Shown here one piece after another: positions 54,291 to 64,000 of a stretch of DNA of 64,000 nucleotides. How positions within the stretch are numbered: the stretch's first letter is position 1; every line of letters begins with the position of its first letter. Below the pieces are notes generated by a model. That model was not told the origin of the DNA, ran no database searches, and saw nothing but the letters and a program-made list of their open reading frames with translations. The stretch is from assembly GCA_033239525.1 (NCBI GenBank), contig BSYO01000011.1:6477973-6541972 (forward strand), written 5' to 3'. The position numbers and the translations under genes were made by a program. The DNA comes from Nepenthes gracilis (lineage: Eukaryota; Streptophyta; Magnoliopsida; Caryophyllales; Nepenthaceae).

Positions 54291-55347
54291 CTAAACAGTA
54301 TCATCATTCTTGGTTATCATACATAAGAATTGGGGAGGCATACATCGATGGTCAAATGTGAAACGCTCATCACAATTAAAGCATAACCCTTTCTCACGTT
54401 GTGCGGCCATCTCCGTAGGTGTCAATTTCTTTATGGGTAATTTGGGTGGAGGATTTTGTGGCGGGTACGGTTTCAGTGTCTGTGATGAGGGATGTGGCTT
54501 GGGCTTTGGCGTTGGGGGTAAGTGAAAGGACAACCGTCTTGCCTCAAATTTCTCCTCCACGAGTTTGGCCATACCAATAGCATCCGGTAGAGAAGTGGGT
54601 TTCAACAAGAGCAGTTCACACCGAATATCATCACAGAGCCCAAAAATGAAGCAATTGAGGAGATTACATGCCGTTAAACCTGGAGTGCGAGTGGAGAGTG
54701 CCTCAAAGTTAGCCATATAGGTTACCATGGTGGTATTCTGGTGAAGCTTGTACAAAGTGGCCTCATAGTTGAGGTATGAAGATGGTTCGAACGGAAGCTC
54801 CAAGTCTTGTGCGAATAACTCCAAGGTGGAGAGCTGTCACGTGGCATGCATCCACTGATACCACTGGAGCGTCGGGTCGGTCATGTAAAATGCGGCGATG
54901 GTAAGTTTTTGCTCAAGTGGCTTGTTATGGTACAAAAAGAATTGTCCAATTTGGAACAACCATCAAATCACGTCTTTCTCTGCGAAAAATGAAATTTCAA
55001 GTTTGGGTAACTGTGGTTGTGCCGAAATAGACCCATCCGGTGATGGAGAAAGTGAAATGGGTAGGGTTTGTGCCGGTGGGTTGAGGATAAACAATGGGTG
55101 ATACCATAAATGAAGAAGGTGTGGGTAGCAAGGGAGGGCTTGCTGTTGGGAAAGATTGCCGCTCGAAATGGTTTAGGGATTGAAGAATTTTGGTTAGGAA
55201 TTGTTGGAGCTACTTCGTGGTAGTGGTATTTACAGCAAGAACATCGGCATGATGTTGTACGGACGCCGCTATCTCCCTTAGTTCTTGTGACAATCTAGCA
55301 ATCGATTCTTCCAGGGCCTTGAATCTGGTATTCTTGCCGTCTGCTAT
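54291..55347 (-). pseudogene. E3 gag with zinc knuckle
   Basis: The 177-codon frame 54824-54291 contains FISGLCDDIR-like (FGLCDDIRCELLLLKP), IGMAKLVEEKFEA, and the zinc knuckle CFNCDERFTFDHRC, where the usual GH is DH. Upstream, the N-terminal part is in frame from 55347 (ATA in place of ATG) with an in-frame TAG at 55210-55212 after 45 codons. Capsid blocks between are fragmentary. Confidence 0.75.
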
Positions 55348-55368
55348 GTCTCAATGAAAGTACCAAAA
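55348..55368 (-). promoter_or_regulatory. E3 leader / presumed primer-binding site
   Basis: Minus strand TTTTGGTACTTTCATTGAGA follows the 5' LTR end, a diverged version of the E1/E2 leader. The priming tRNA is not identified. Confidence 0.5.
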
Positions 55369-55996
55369 TGATGCATATCGCCTGCCATGAATAGTAAGTC
55401 CTTGGTCTTTTGGAAAGCGAAGCAAAAAGTCTGCGGACTTTTTGGGAAAAATGGAGTGGTGGACCGCGGTAGTTTTGGGAAAAAATGTACCGCAGCCATT
55501 TTGCGGAAAAATGGACCGCGGACATTTGGGCAAAGAGAGGTAGTGGACCACGGACGTTTGGGGAAAATAGAAGGAGAATGGAAAAAGTTCTAACAGAGGC
55601 AAGGAAACTTAAGAGGGAAATAGGGAAATGGAAAAGTAGGAAAGGGAAAAGAGAAGAGAAAAGAGAGAAGTTAGAGAATAGTAGGTAAGCAGAAAATAGA
55701 ATTTACTTTATAACCTCCTATTGAAAAAGACTAATATATATAGACGCAACAGAATACTTTCTTAACCAACCAATTATAAAACAAAAAATATTCTTAACCA
55801 ACCAAATAGAATATATTCCTAACCAACCCAACCAATAGAATATATTCCTAACTGACTACATTCCTAACTAATTATATAGTAATTAGACTAAATGTAATCC
55901 TGAAATCTAGCTAGCCTTCGAGTTGCACGTGCACTTCATCGAGCGTGTGGAGGATCTGGCGGTAATGTCGAAGATGAGTCAATTTGACCCGTAACA
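55369..55996 (-). repeat. E3 5' LTR with short insertion
   Basis: 628 bp against 575 bp in the other copy. Near the outer end, about 6 bp in, it holds an extra stretch containing GAGTCAATTTGACC. GTCAA-T-TTGAC is an inverted repeat. The terminal GTAACA is retained. Confidence 0.9.
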
Positions 55997-56001
55997 GGTA
56001 G
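55997..56001 (+). repeat. E3 target-site duplication GGTAG (right)
   Basis: Matches 50125-50129. Confidence 0.9.
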
Positions 56002-56269
56002 ACACTTGAACGTACGTTACAGCCAAAGGCCTAACTCAACCAAAACAAAAATAAAAAAAATTATTAATTAGAAAAATACAAAAAAAAAAATTGAAATAAT
56101 AAAAAGATTTGCTTTGTTTAGATAATTAATTAATTTTTAAAAAAAATTGCCCAAAAAATTCCGAACAAACTTTTTGATGCGTACCTGGATCCGACTTCGA
56201 ACGAATTCGGATTCTTGGATGAGCTGATCCGGCTTCGTTCACCGAGTGCGAACCCTGCACACCACTAAA
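56002..56269. other. spacer right of E3, no gene
   Basis: A-rich then mixed sequence. Nothing recognised. Confidence 0.5.
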
Positions 56270-57490
56270 GCAAACAAGAGGTCAGCGTTCACGGCGGGAA
56301 TTAATCCCACCGAAAACAATCCGACGCTCAAGTTAGTAAACAGCCTTCAATGGAAGGAACTGAAAGATAGAAAGAGCAATGAGAGAAGAGAGAAAAGTGT
56401 TTAGTTCCAGATGTCAGTAAGGAGCAGGTCCTTCCTCGTATCAGGATGGTGGGAAGGCAGAGAACGCGTGTAGCGACCCGTTCGTTGCCTTGAAACTCGA
56501 TCGTGCCTGAGAACTCGGCTGCTGGGAACCAGAGCTCATGCAGTTCGGGGAGTTTACTCAAAGGGAAGCAGATCAATGCGATTTGTCTTTTTAGTTCTTG
56601 ATTCAAAGAGAAGTGAAGAGTGTAAGATACTTGGAAAGATCTCAGAAGGCCCCCCTTTGCTCTGTGGGGCGTGAGGGTTCTTATACGCCTCACCATGTTT
56701 GATCCTTGGGCACCAAGGTGGTCGCTGCTTGGGCCACTGCGCCGCTGGTCACTATCGTGGACCACCGGTCACGCCGGCTGCCCAGTTGCCGTGATCGGCA
56801 CGTTGCTGGGTGTCGTTTGTCATGCCTGACTCTTCCCTTTGCGGGGAGTGGTTGGCCACCTGCAGACAGAAGCAGGTGGCGTTGGTGTTGTGTCAGCCAT
56901 GCCCCTGGTGGCTAGCCTTTTCGCCTCTTTTGCGTGTCTCTGGCGACCGCATTAAATGCGTTGCAGGTTTCCGTTGCCCTCCTCCATCGTGGGTCTATGC
57001 CCTAGAACTCTTGGGCTGGGCTGAGCGTGCGCATTGGTTGTCCTCACGAAAGGCGTCCGTTGGTGGCCTTCATTTGGACTATGGGCCTGAAGCGAGTCAG
57101 GCTCATTTCTGTAGAATGGCCTATTTTAGGGCCCAGTACGTAAGAAGCGGACGGTCAACGTCTGAGTTGACCGTCAGGGTGTCGGCCGCCCTCGTGGAGA
57201 GCGGCGGGCGACCACCGATGGGCCGTGGGCCATAATGGAACAGGCCCATCACTGTTGCAAAGCCTCTGAAGGCCCAACAAACTGGTCAACGCCGAGTTGA
57301 CCGTTTTTGAGCCGCTTGATTGGCCGACGGTCAACGCCAACGTTGACCGTCCTTGGGCCTTTCAGTTCAGTTCTGGGCCTATTTCCTTAGTGGGCCGTCA
57401 GGAACGTTGACTGGCCTTCCTGGGCTTCCGTTGACCTCTCCTTGGGCCAGCCCATTTTTGGTGTGCCCATCACTCTTTTATTTTGTTTAG
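56270..57490 (+). mobile_element. LTR-like region related to 11.5-12.4 kb
   Basis: The start GGAATTAATCCCACCGAAAA parallels the start of the 11.5-kb region. GC-rich and non-coding, with frequent TGGGCC words (for example CTTGGGCC, CTGGGCC, GTGGGCC) and a cluster of TTGACC/GGTCAA (57152-57436). The open frames at 56328-57235 show no recognisable family. I infer a long LTR or its remnant. Confidence 0.4.
57151..57436. promoter_or_regulatory. cluster of palindromic W-box pairs
   Basis: GGTCAA/TTGACC and TTGACT words occur eight times. Three pairs form inverted repeats: ACGGTCAAC-6 nt-GTTGACCGT (57151-57174), GGTCAAC-5 nt-GTTGACC (57284-57302) and ACGGTCAACG-4 nt-CGTTGACCGT (57327-57350). A regulatory role is inferred from the WRKY binding core only. 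Confidence 0.45.
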
Positions 57491-59049
57491 CGGGGTTAGA
57501 TCTCTTTTGTTTCTTTTACTTAGATTTGTATGATTTTTATTATATTTAATTTCTTTAAATTTATTACTTTTTTTAGTCTGAATACCATCACCTATTTTTA
57601 CTAAAACACATTTCTCCTTGTGCACTCTATTGGGGAATATAGCAATAACAAAAATCCCATCATGGGACTGCAAATGACTATTCTATTGAGATACAATGAG
57701 AATTTATAAAAGGAATTATTATACTGTGCATAGAATGCAAGCAGTGCAAGATCAAATCATAAGTTTTTCACAAACACATATGAAACTTTTTACCAATGTT
57801 GAGAAAAATCTAAAGATATTAATACTTGTCCACATCATGGTTTTGAAATTTGGCACATCATAGGCTTTTTTTAGTGATTATTTATCGTCTTAGATACGTT
57901 AATTTGAATAGATAATGTGTAATGGAGGGTTTTTAAAGGAGAGCTCCAATGTGGCTTTTGAATATTTTGATATACTCTTATCAATGACACCCAGACCTGG
58001 GACACCACACATCCACTAAACGGCAAGCTTAGTACAGCGAAGTGTAGTGGCATATTTCATCTTAGAAAATCAGAAAATATACAAGTAAAACTTGCCACTT
58101 TGTCTATGAAGTTGGGAGGCTCTTAAAATGAATAAGGCTAGTGGTGTGTCCAGTGAAGCACTGAAAGTTTATAGTGTCTATAAAAATAAGTCGCATAGAA
58201 TTGATGATTAAAGAAATCCTCCATGAACCAGCTAGCTTGTATATGGTTTTAGGAAACCGTATCAGAGTCTTTCCCAGGTGGGAAATCCCAGCTCTAGATC
58301 TATGTTTATGTATCACCTCTCCCACTATAGATCCACCAACTCCCCAAAAAAAGTCTCTTGAGAACATTTTGTAGAACTTTATATAACATCAAATTGGAAT
58401 AAACTCAGTATCATGCTAATGTCAATGCCCAACACACGAAGGGCATTAGACGATATAAAGAAATAGTCTCACCTAATTAATCCAAGTTCTTAGTGTCCAA
58501 GACGAGAAAATTTTATAGGTAGTTGAAACCCAAACCCCATGGTCAAGTGCATTTAGGTGAGGGATCATGGTCAAGCACATTTAGGTGAGGGATCAGCTAC
58601 GAGGCAAAGCAAAGAGAAAATCCAAGCAATCATTATACTAAGGAGCGGATGAGACATACATATACCCACGTACTTGAAAACTGTAAAGTCAATTAAAGTT
58701 GAAAACTCCTAGTACACTTAAAACATAGGTAGAAAACACAACCAAAATTAAGGAAAAACAATTGTGAGGGTTGTGTCTAGTTTTTCTGAGGGTAAGGAAA
58801 GACTCCAGGTGTTAAATGGGCCATGTTATATTGATAGTTGGGATATTTTTATTATAAAAGTGATGTGTCCCTAAATTCGGATTGTTGCTTAGATTTGGGA
58901 GCTGTTTAATTATTTCCCGTGGGTTGAATTGAAAGGGGTCTAATCTTCATTTCTGATAATTTGGATCTTAAAAATCATAATATACAAATAAGAGGTTAGA
59001 TGGCGGCAAGATTTAATATTTGGTATATCATTCAACGTTTAAATTAGAA
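57491..59049. other. AT-rich spacer, no gene
   Basis: No motif-bearing frame. A 28-bp tandem duplication (CATGGTCAAG(T/C)(G/A)CATTTAGGTG) lies at 58538-58593. The 87-codon minus-strand frame at 58104-58367 has no recognisable features. Confidence 0.5.
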
Positions 59050-60200
59050 ATCTTTCTTAGTAGGGTAGAAAGATATAAGGATACAAGGAATATGTGGATG
59101 AGTGATAGAAATGGGAGATTGAGTGTGCCGTGGAGGACTAAGGTCCAAGAGTTGCACTCGGTGAGAGAGTGGCTTTGGAGGTAGTAGGCACTTGTAGGCA
59201 AAGTGGCTTGAGAGAGAGATTGTGCACTTGTAGGCTAAGTGGCCTATGATGCACTTGAGTGCAGAATGGCTTGAAAAGATACAATTTAATGCTTTAGAGA
59301 TGCTTGAAGGTAGGAAATTTTCATCTCCCTTTCCCCGTAGTAAAGAAGAGGGATTTGTAGAATTGGAGTCAGTCTAATCTTCCTTTGGCCTCACGGTTGA
59401 CGTTAGTTGCTCCTGGAGGATCAACTGAGCTCTTTTTTCAAGCGTGCTGCGGGGAAAGAATGGCAATCATGGCTTTTTGTTGGAAATATTGGGGGCTGCA
59501 TTTGCCATCCTAGAGTGATACCCTCTGTGGATAGATGCTTTGCGGATATACATTCAGATGTCAAGACAGTCGTTGTGGTCGCATGCTGCAAGATCTCATT
59601 ACACGCGTATGCTGTACTGTCAGGGTGATAGATGGCCACGAGAGGTGGGGTAATCATGAGCGTTGCACTACACACAATCCTAATCACCCACTTAGGGCTA
59701 CGTGGCTCTAGTCTACCCATGTGGATCACCCACACCATTGCCTAGGCCTTCGTCTTGACAGATCCCGTGATGGGCCGCATGTGATTTGGGCTTTCCTCTT
59801 GCTGACACAACGGTTCCCAAGATTTGGTCTCAAGCGGGCATCTACTGGGTCATTGCCTCCTCTTCAGGCCACGTTTTGGGACAGCTCAAGATTTATTAGA
59901 CCTATCACTAGCCACCCATACCAGGAGGCTTGACTCGTTGACTCCCGATATGTTCATAGATGGGACACCAGCTGCAGGCTTGTAAATGTGCTCATTCCCT
60001 AGGCGTTTTTGCTGATTCATTGCTCTAGGCAGCAGGATTTGATTCACTATCTCCGGCATGATTTGGGGTGATTCTTGGAACCTAGTGACTTTTTGACGTC
60101 AGTGTTATCTTCTTTGTTTAATGTTGGTCGATCCCCTTTCAGCTATAAATTGAGGGGGTCCCTATACCTTGCCTCACAAATCGTCTTCACTAGTCAAGCG
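59050..60200 (+). mobile_element. LTR-like region of a large non-autonomous retroelement
   Basis: GTTGCACTCGGTGAGAGAGT resembles GGTGCACTCGTGGAGAGAGT in the 11.6-kb LTR-like region. A short repeat GGCACTTGTAGGCAAAGTGG / GCACTTGTAGGCTAAGTGGC lies at about 59188-59250. CAGCTATAAATTGAGGGGGT at about 60139-60158 is a TATA-like element. Non-coding. The element interior appears to follow. Confidence 0.4.
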
Positions 60201-61444
60201 ATGTGAGAGTTTGATGCTGGCATGGAGCTTACGCAGCCATTGGTCGGAGTCAGAGGGGATTCTTTCTCAATGTTTGAAGTTGAGGATATCCTTGAAGTCT
60301 GCCTTAATTCTCCTCTTTTAAATAGGCTGCCACCTTGGTTCCCATCTTTTGCATTTGGCCTAAGCCTAAACTTGCATTGAACGAGTGAAGGCCTGGGTTC
60401 AAGCGGTTGCTTACACTAGGTAGTCCTCTCTAGTACCGATTTGAAGGAGAGGTGTCTTAGGCCCCGGAAGGGAGATGCAGGATCCCTAGCCTATTTCAAG
60501 GAGATACCATTCTTCCACAGCTCTTGGGAGGACTGTTCGATGGTTGGCAGCTTGTGATGGGAGCCTTTTCTTCTTTGCATCCACATTGAGCCTGAGTCGT
60601 TGTCATCGCCTTGGAGACTTTGACGTGTTTTGGTGGCGGCTTTGAGGAGGTCGACCCCTAGGTGAGGGCTTTGTTTGTTCCTAGTCAGAACAGTAGGGGT
60701 CTCTTGTATGTTCCAACCACAGTTTCATCCTCTCGGCGGGGCGATCAATAAGGAGGCCTATCTCTGGCAATCACCCATCTTGAAGACTGGTAGGAGGGTC
60801 GTAGTCAGGTCACTACCCCATGTATTTTTATTTTTCCTTTTGTGTTGTACGTTCACTGTTAAAAATATGCACTTTGTAAAAGGAATTAATAAATGAAACT
60901 ACTCAAGCATGACTTATCCTTACATAGTGTGGCTCTAATATTCTTTTTTGTTTCAAATAGTTGGTGTGCTTGACTATTGTTTCTCGTTGCATGATTCCTG
61001 ATGAACCATCAGTTTGAAATGCTAATAATTCAATCTGACATGATCTGTCCTGAGCACTCATCTGGGATGCATGTCATTTCGATGGGCCCTGGGGTAGTTG
61101 AGGTCGCTAGTTTGCCGTTTCCAAGGAGACAAAGTGTTAGGGTATCATTACCTATGTAGCACCACCGGCCTTCTTATGCAAGTGCATGGGCTGCCCGCCG
61201 TCTATGGGTTACATAGGGAGGCATCACATTAGGCATCACAATTGACCTGGTGGACTGATGTGTCACAGCATTTTGCGGCGCAAGCATGTGTTGTGGTTGT
61301 CATGGGGATGCGTCTCTTGGATTCCTTATGTTACGCCGTCTCAAGGTTAGGGTTTTGGCTATTTAAGCCCTATCCCCATGTCATTTCTATACTTTTTCAC
61401 TCATCAAATGCCCCAATCCATCTTTTCTTTTCCTCTTGTTTTCA
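60201..61444 (+). other. leader of the non-autonomous retroelement
   Basis: No protein with a recognised family. GGCTATTTAAGCCC at about 61357-61370 resembles the TATA-like sequence on the minus strand near 785, and a CT-rich leader leads to the ATG at 61445. Confidence 0.4.
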
Positions 61445-63720
61445 TGGCTTCTAGGGGTGTCACTACAATTTCGTCTGTCCTGACCAGCAGGGATGTGGAG
61501 TCTTTATGTAAGAGGTATAACATCCTTGACAGCATTCCTTATATTCTCCCTGAGGTCAATGACATGGCTTAGGATCCTCCCTTAGGATTTGTCACCATTT
61601 ATGAGGAACACTTGAAGGCCGGTCTTTGCATTCCATTTGCGAAGGAGCTGTGTGTGATTTTGAGGGTGCTAGAGATTCTCATGACTTGCTCCCATCCCAA
61701 TGCTCTTTGATACCTTGTCTCTTTGTGTTTTTTTTTTGCACCAAGGGACGTTCTCTAGATGGTCGGGGCGTGGAAGTGATCTTCTACCTCAATCAAGATT
61801 GTGACTGGATCTCCTTCATCCCCACCCTGGGTACAAAATAAGCAGGGGGAACCCTGATTCGGTGAAGAATTGGAAGGACCGATTCTTCTATTTGGCAATC
61901 GGCTCTGAGTGGTGCATCTTGAATAGGTGGAGGAAAGCTGTGTCTACACCAGTGGCATTCTGAAGGAAAGAGAAAGGATCGCTGTTGGGTTGGTGAAGCT
62001 GGTCGAGGACAATGCCGCCAACTTGTGCTGCATTGGCGACTGGCTCACCAGAGAGGCATTTGAGAGAGTTGAGTGGGAGGCAAGCGTGGAAGGAGACGAT
62101 GAAGAGGTCCCTAAAATGCCTTTTTGCTGCAACAAAAGAAGGTGAAAAGATCTAGTCACCGTGACTCTCCTAACGGGTTATTCAGTGGGGCCAAGCCGTC
62201 CTCTCCCCTTCTACCCATTTTAGGGGAAGTTAGGAAAATTAAGGCCATCTACGCGAAGGTGTCTCGCTAGCCTGTGGGAGAATTTTCATGTCAAGTAGTT
62301 GCTGATGAGTCGGGTTCGTCCGCTATGGAGAGCCTCCATCTATCCCTATTGGGGATATCAATAATCCCGCACAGGGTGAACCGCTTGAGCCAATCAACAC
62401 CTTGGCGGTAGCTGAGCATGATGTCCTAATCTCCATCCCCTCATCGCCTAAGGACTACATCCCTAGGCCTCCCGTTGTTTTTGTTGGGCAGGCAGTGCCA
62501 AGTGGATGGGCCATGGAGGAGATGACTGAGCGAGCTAGAGGCTGAGGCTGTCGGGAACATCATGCCGGGGAATGGTGAGTTTCTTGCGAGACCAGACCCC
62601 ATCCCTTCTTCATTGCCCTTCTTGGACATAGTAGAGCTTCATGCCACTTTTTCTATAGGAGTGGATGACGTCGAGGTTGGCGATCTAGGTAAACCCGCAA
62701 GGGCTCCAACCTTACTCAAGTATGGCATCCCTTTAGATAGTGTGGAGCCGAGTGCCATCCGAGCAGCCAAAGTGCATGTTGAGAGTTATCCTGAGGACAG
62801 CATTGCGGAGGCGTTTGCAGCCTTAGAGAACTAGGTGCTTCGCCTTTGGCTTCACTTCCTGCGACTCCTTTGGAACCACTTGTGGAGGAGTGGTCTTTTA
62901 CTGAGGTACAGATCTTGCTGTCTCTCTTTCCTCACTCTTGTTGTTGTCTTCATCTGATCACCTGTTTTTCGCTTGTAGTCACAAGAGGGGCTCCGCTGCA
63001 CTAGTGGGACGCTGAGATCTTGTGCTTGTCGCAGGCATGCATTATTTGACTGCGCTTAGAGAGATGGAAGAGTAGGTAGCTCGCCTCAACCTTGAACTAT
63101 CCAAACTTAAGGTGAGATCCCAAGAGCTCATAGAGGAGAAGTCTCAGGCCCTGGATCCAATTGCCTTTCTCGAGGATGAGCTCTATGTGGTCGAGCATCG
63201 CCTTGCTAAACTTTGGGGCTAGTGCATGCATCTTGTGGACAAGCTAAGGGCCCAAATTAGCCGAGGAGAGGTTAGACCACTGCTGACTGGCAGGTTTCGG
63301 GACCGTGTTTCCCTCTACAGGCGGATTGTGTCTCTAGTCGATCCTAACTTTCCCTTGGGGTTCCTTGACCCCAGGAATGTCGAAGCGCTGTGTAGGTCTG
63401 ATTTGACAAATTTCTCAGGGTCAATCACAGAGCTTCCACCACATCCATCGAGGGGCTCCACCTTTTAGGAAAATGACTATACAAAGGTAGGTTGTTGTGC
63501 TTGATCGCTGGTTGACAGGCCTTCTTTGTACATATCAACACTTTAATAAACAGCTCGATCATTTCTTGGCCATTGTTTTGGATGTCTTTGGTTATATGCT
63601 GATCTGTTATCATCCCATCACTGGTTTTGTTTGCCGACTAAGAATTATTGCTATCGTCACCAGGCTTGGTGAGGATCGAGGTTCTGATTTTGCTCATTCC
63701 TATGAGAGGAAGTTGTAGCA
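61445..63720 (+). pseudogene. gag-like 'putative gypsy-type transposase' reading frame, broken
   Basis: From ATG 61445 the frame reads MASRGVTTISSVLTSRDVES, then ILDSIPYILPEVND-MA before a TAG at 61571. The continuation gives PLGFVTIYEEHLKAGLCIPF and HPNAL, which fits the plant 'putative transposase, gypsy type' domain (usual order: a basic N-part, AGLRLPL, HPN-W, a tail). Later parts (61860-61950) contain a W-K-RFF-like block. A charged coiled-coil-like part lies at about 63040-63200 (ARLNLELSKLKVRSQELIEE). Stops and frameshifts are common. These frames are typical of large non-autonomous LTR elements. Function is unknown. Confidence 0.5.
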
Positions 63721-64000
63721 CCTTGAATTTATGGGGCAATGCTCTTTCCTGTGAGTGGACGTCATCACACCTCTGTTGGTGAGCCTCACTAGGGCCAACT
63801 GGGTTTCTTTGCTGTAGTTGTCTAACTTTGGTAAAATTGAGGTCGTCATTCATACAAAACCTCTAGTGCTCGGTCTCACTGGGGGAACATTGTCGCTTTT
63901 GCGCTTTTGATTCTAATTCACCAATCATTAATGGTACTTATTTCTATCGGAGGAAGTTGTTGCACGCATACTGATAAATTTCCCTAGTGTTTGTTATGGC
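63721..64000. other. end of window, no gene recognised
   Basis: Continuation of the retroelement interior. No motif visible. Confidence 0.4.

Larger units (their letters stand above)
50130..55996 (-). mobile_element. E3: full-length Ty3/gypsy chromovirus-like retrotransposon, heavily mutated
   Basis: A 5.87-kb element on the minus strand with LTRs 50130-50704 (3') and 55369-55996 (5'), TG...CA ends and TSD GGTAG. Its domain order matches E1. The post-LTR leader (TTTTGGTACTTTCATTGAGA) and the ends TGTTACG and NLKDKV also relate it to E1 and E2. It is more broken than E1: every domain is split by stops or frameshifts and the gag ATG has become ATA. The 5' LTR is longer than the 3' LTR, partly through a short insertion near its outer end. 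Confidence 0.92.

Noticed and set aside
56328..57235. 145- and 141-codon frames in a GC-rich part
   Set aside because: GC-rich sequence gives long chance frames; the peptides match no known family and the region is LTR-like.

Overview
The window is nuclear DNA from a eudicot plant. It holds one intact host gene (an 11-exon PP2A catalytic subunit of the PP2A-3/PP2A-4 class, with GT-AG introns) set among Ty3/gypsy, Ty1/copia and LINE remains, AT-rich spacers and a tRNA-Gly(TCC)-like sequence. The species cannot be named from sequence alone. Nothing looks bacterial or organellar.

Layout. 1-5.5 kb: a minus-strand retroelement leader/ORF remnant, a decayed LTR-like segment (copy 1 of a three-copy family), a G-poor AT-rich stretch and a possible copia-type LTR. 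5504-11149: element E1, a complete but dead minus-strand Ty3/gypsy element with TSD ATCGG. 11.5-13.3 kb: an LTR-like region with a 57-bp tandem array rich in TTGAC[C/T]. 14.3-15.2 kb: a broken retrocopy-like fragment of a PUB45/PUB6-type U-box ligase gene ending in a poly(A)-type tail. 18134-22107: element E2, flanked by TSD CAGAT with nearly identical 278-bp LTRs. It has no visible pol and instead carries a fused string of intronless host-gene fragments. 22.1-29.5 kb: a mosaic of decayed retroelement pieces, including copia integrase and RT, with short blocks shared in interleaved order. 29.6-30.7 kb: a LINE RT relic.

31.6-45.4 kb: the PP2A gene encodes 313 aa with all catalytic residues and the TPDYFL tail. 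Its 7.5-kb fourth intron contains E4, a full-length dead gypsy element in the same orientation. 46.57 kb: a tRNA-Gly(TCC)-like sequence with a damaged T-arm. 50130-55996: element E3, a third member of the E1/E2 lineage, minus strand, TSD GGTAG. 56.3-57.5 and 59-64 kb: LTR-like segments with TTGACC palindromes, and a large non-autonomous retroelement with a gag-like 'putative gypsy-type transposase' reading frame that is broken by stops.

The main find is E2. E1, E2 and E3 share LTR ends (TGTTAC...), the post-LTR leader and the gag start. E2 therefore looks like a non-autonomous relative that could have been moved by E1/E3-type proteins. On the element's sense strand it fused pieces recognisable as 20S proteasome alpha5, a TFIIIC TPR subunit, the ISE2/DExH15 helicase, GCN2 kinase and a DUF21-CBS protein, giving reading frames of 572 and 347 codons. 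E2 lies beside a segment of the three-copy LTR-like family and probably interrupted it.
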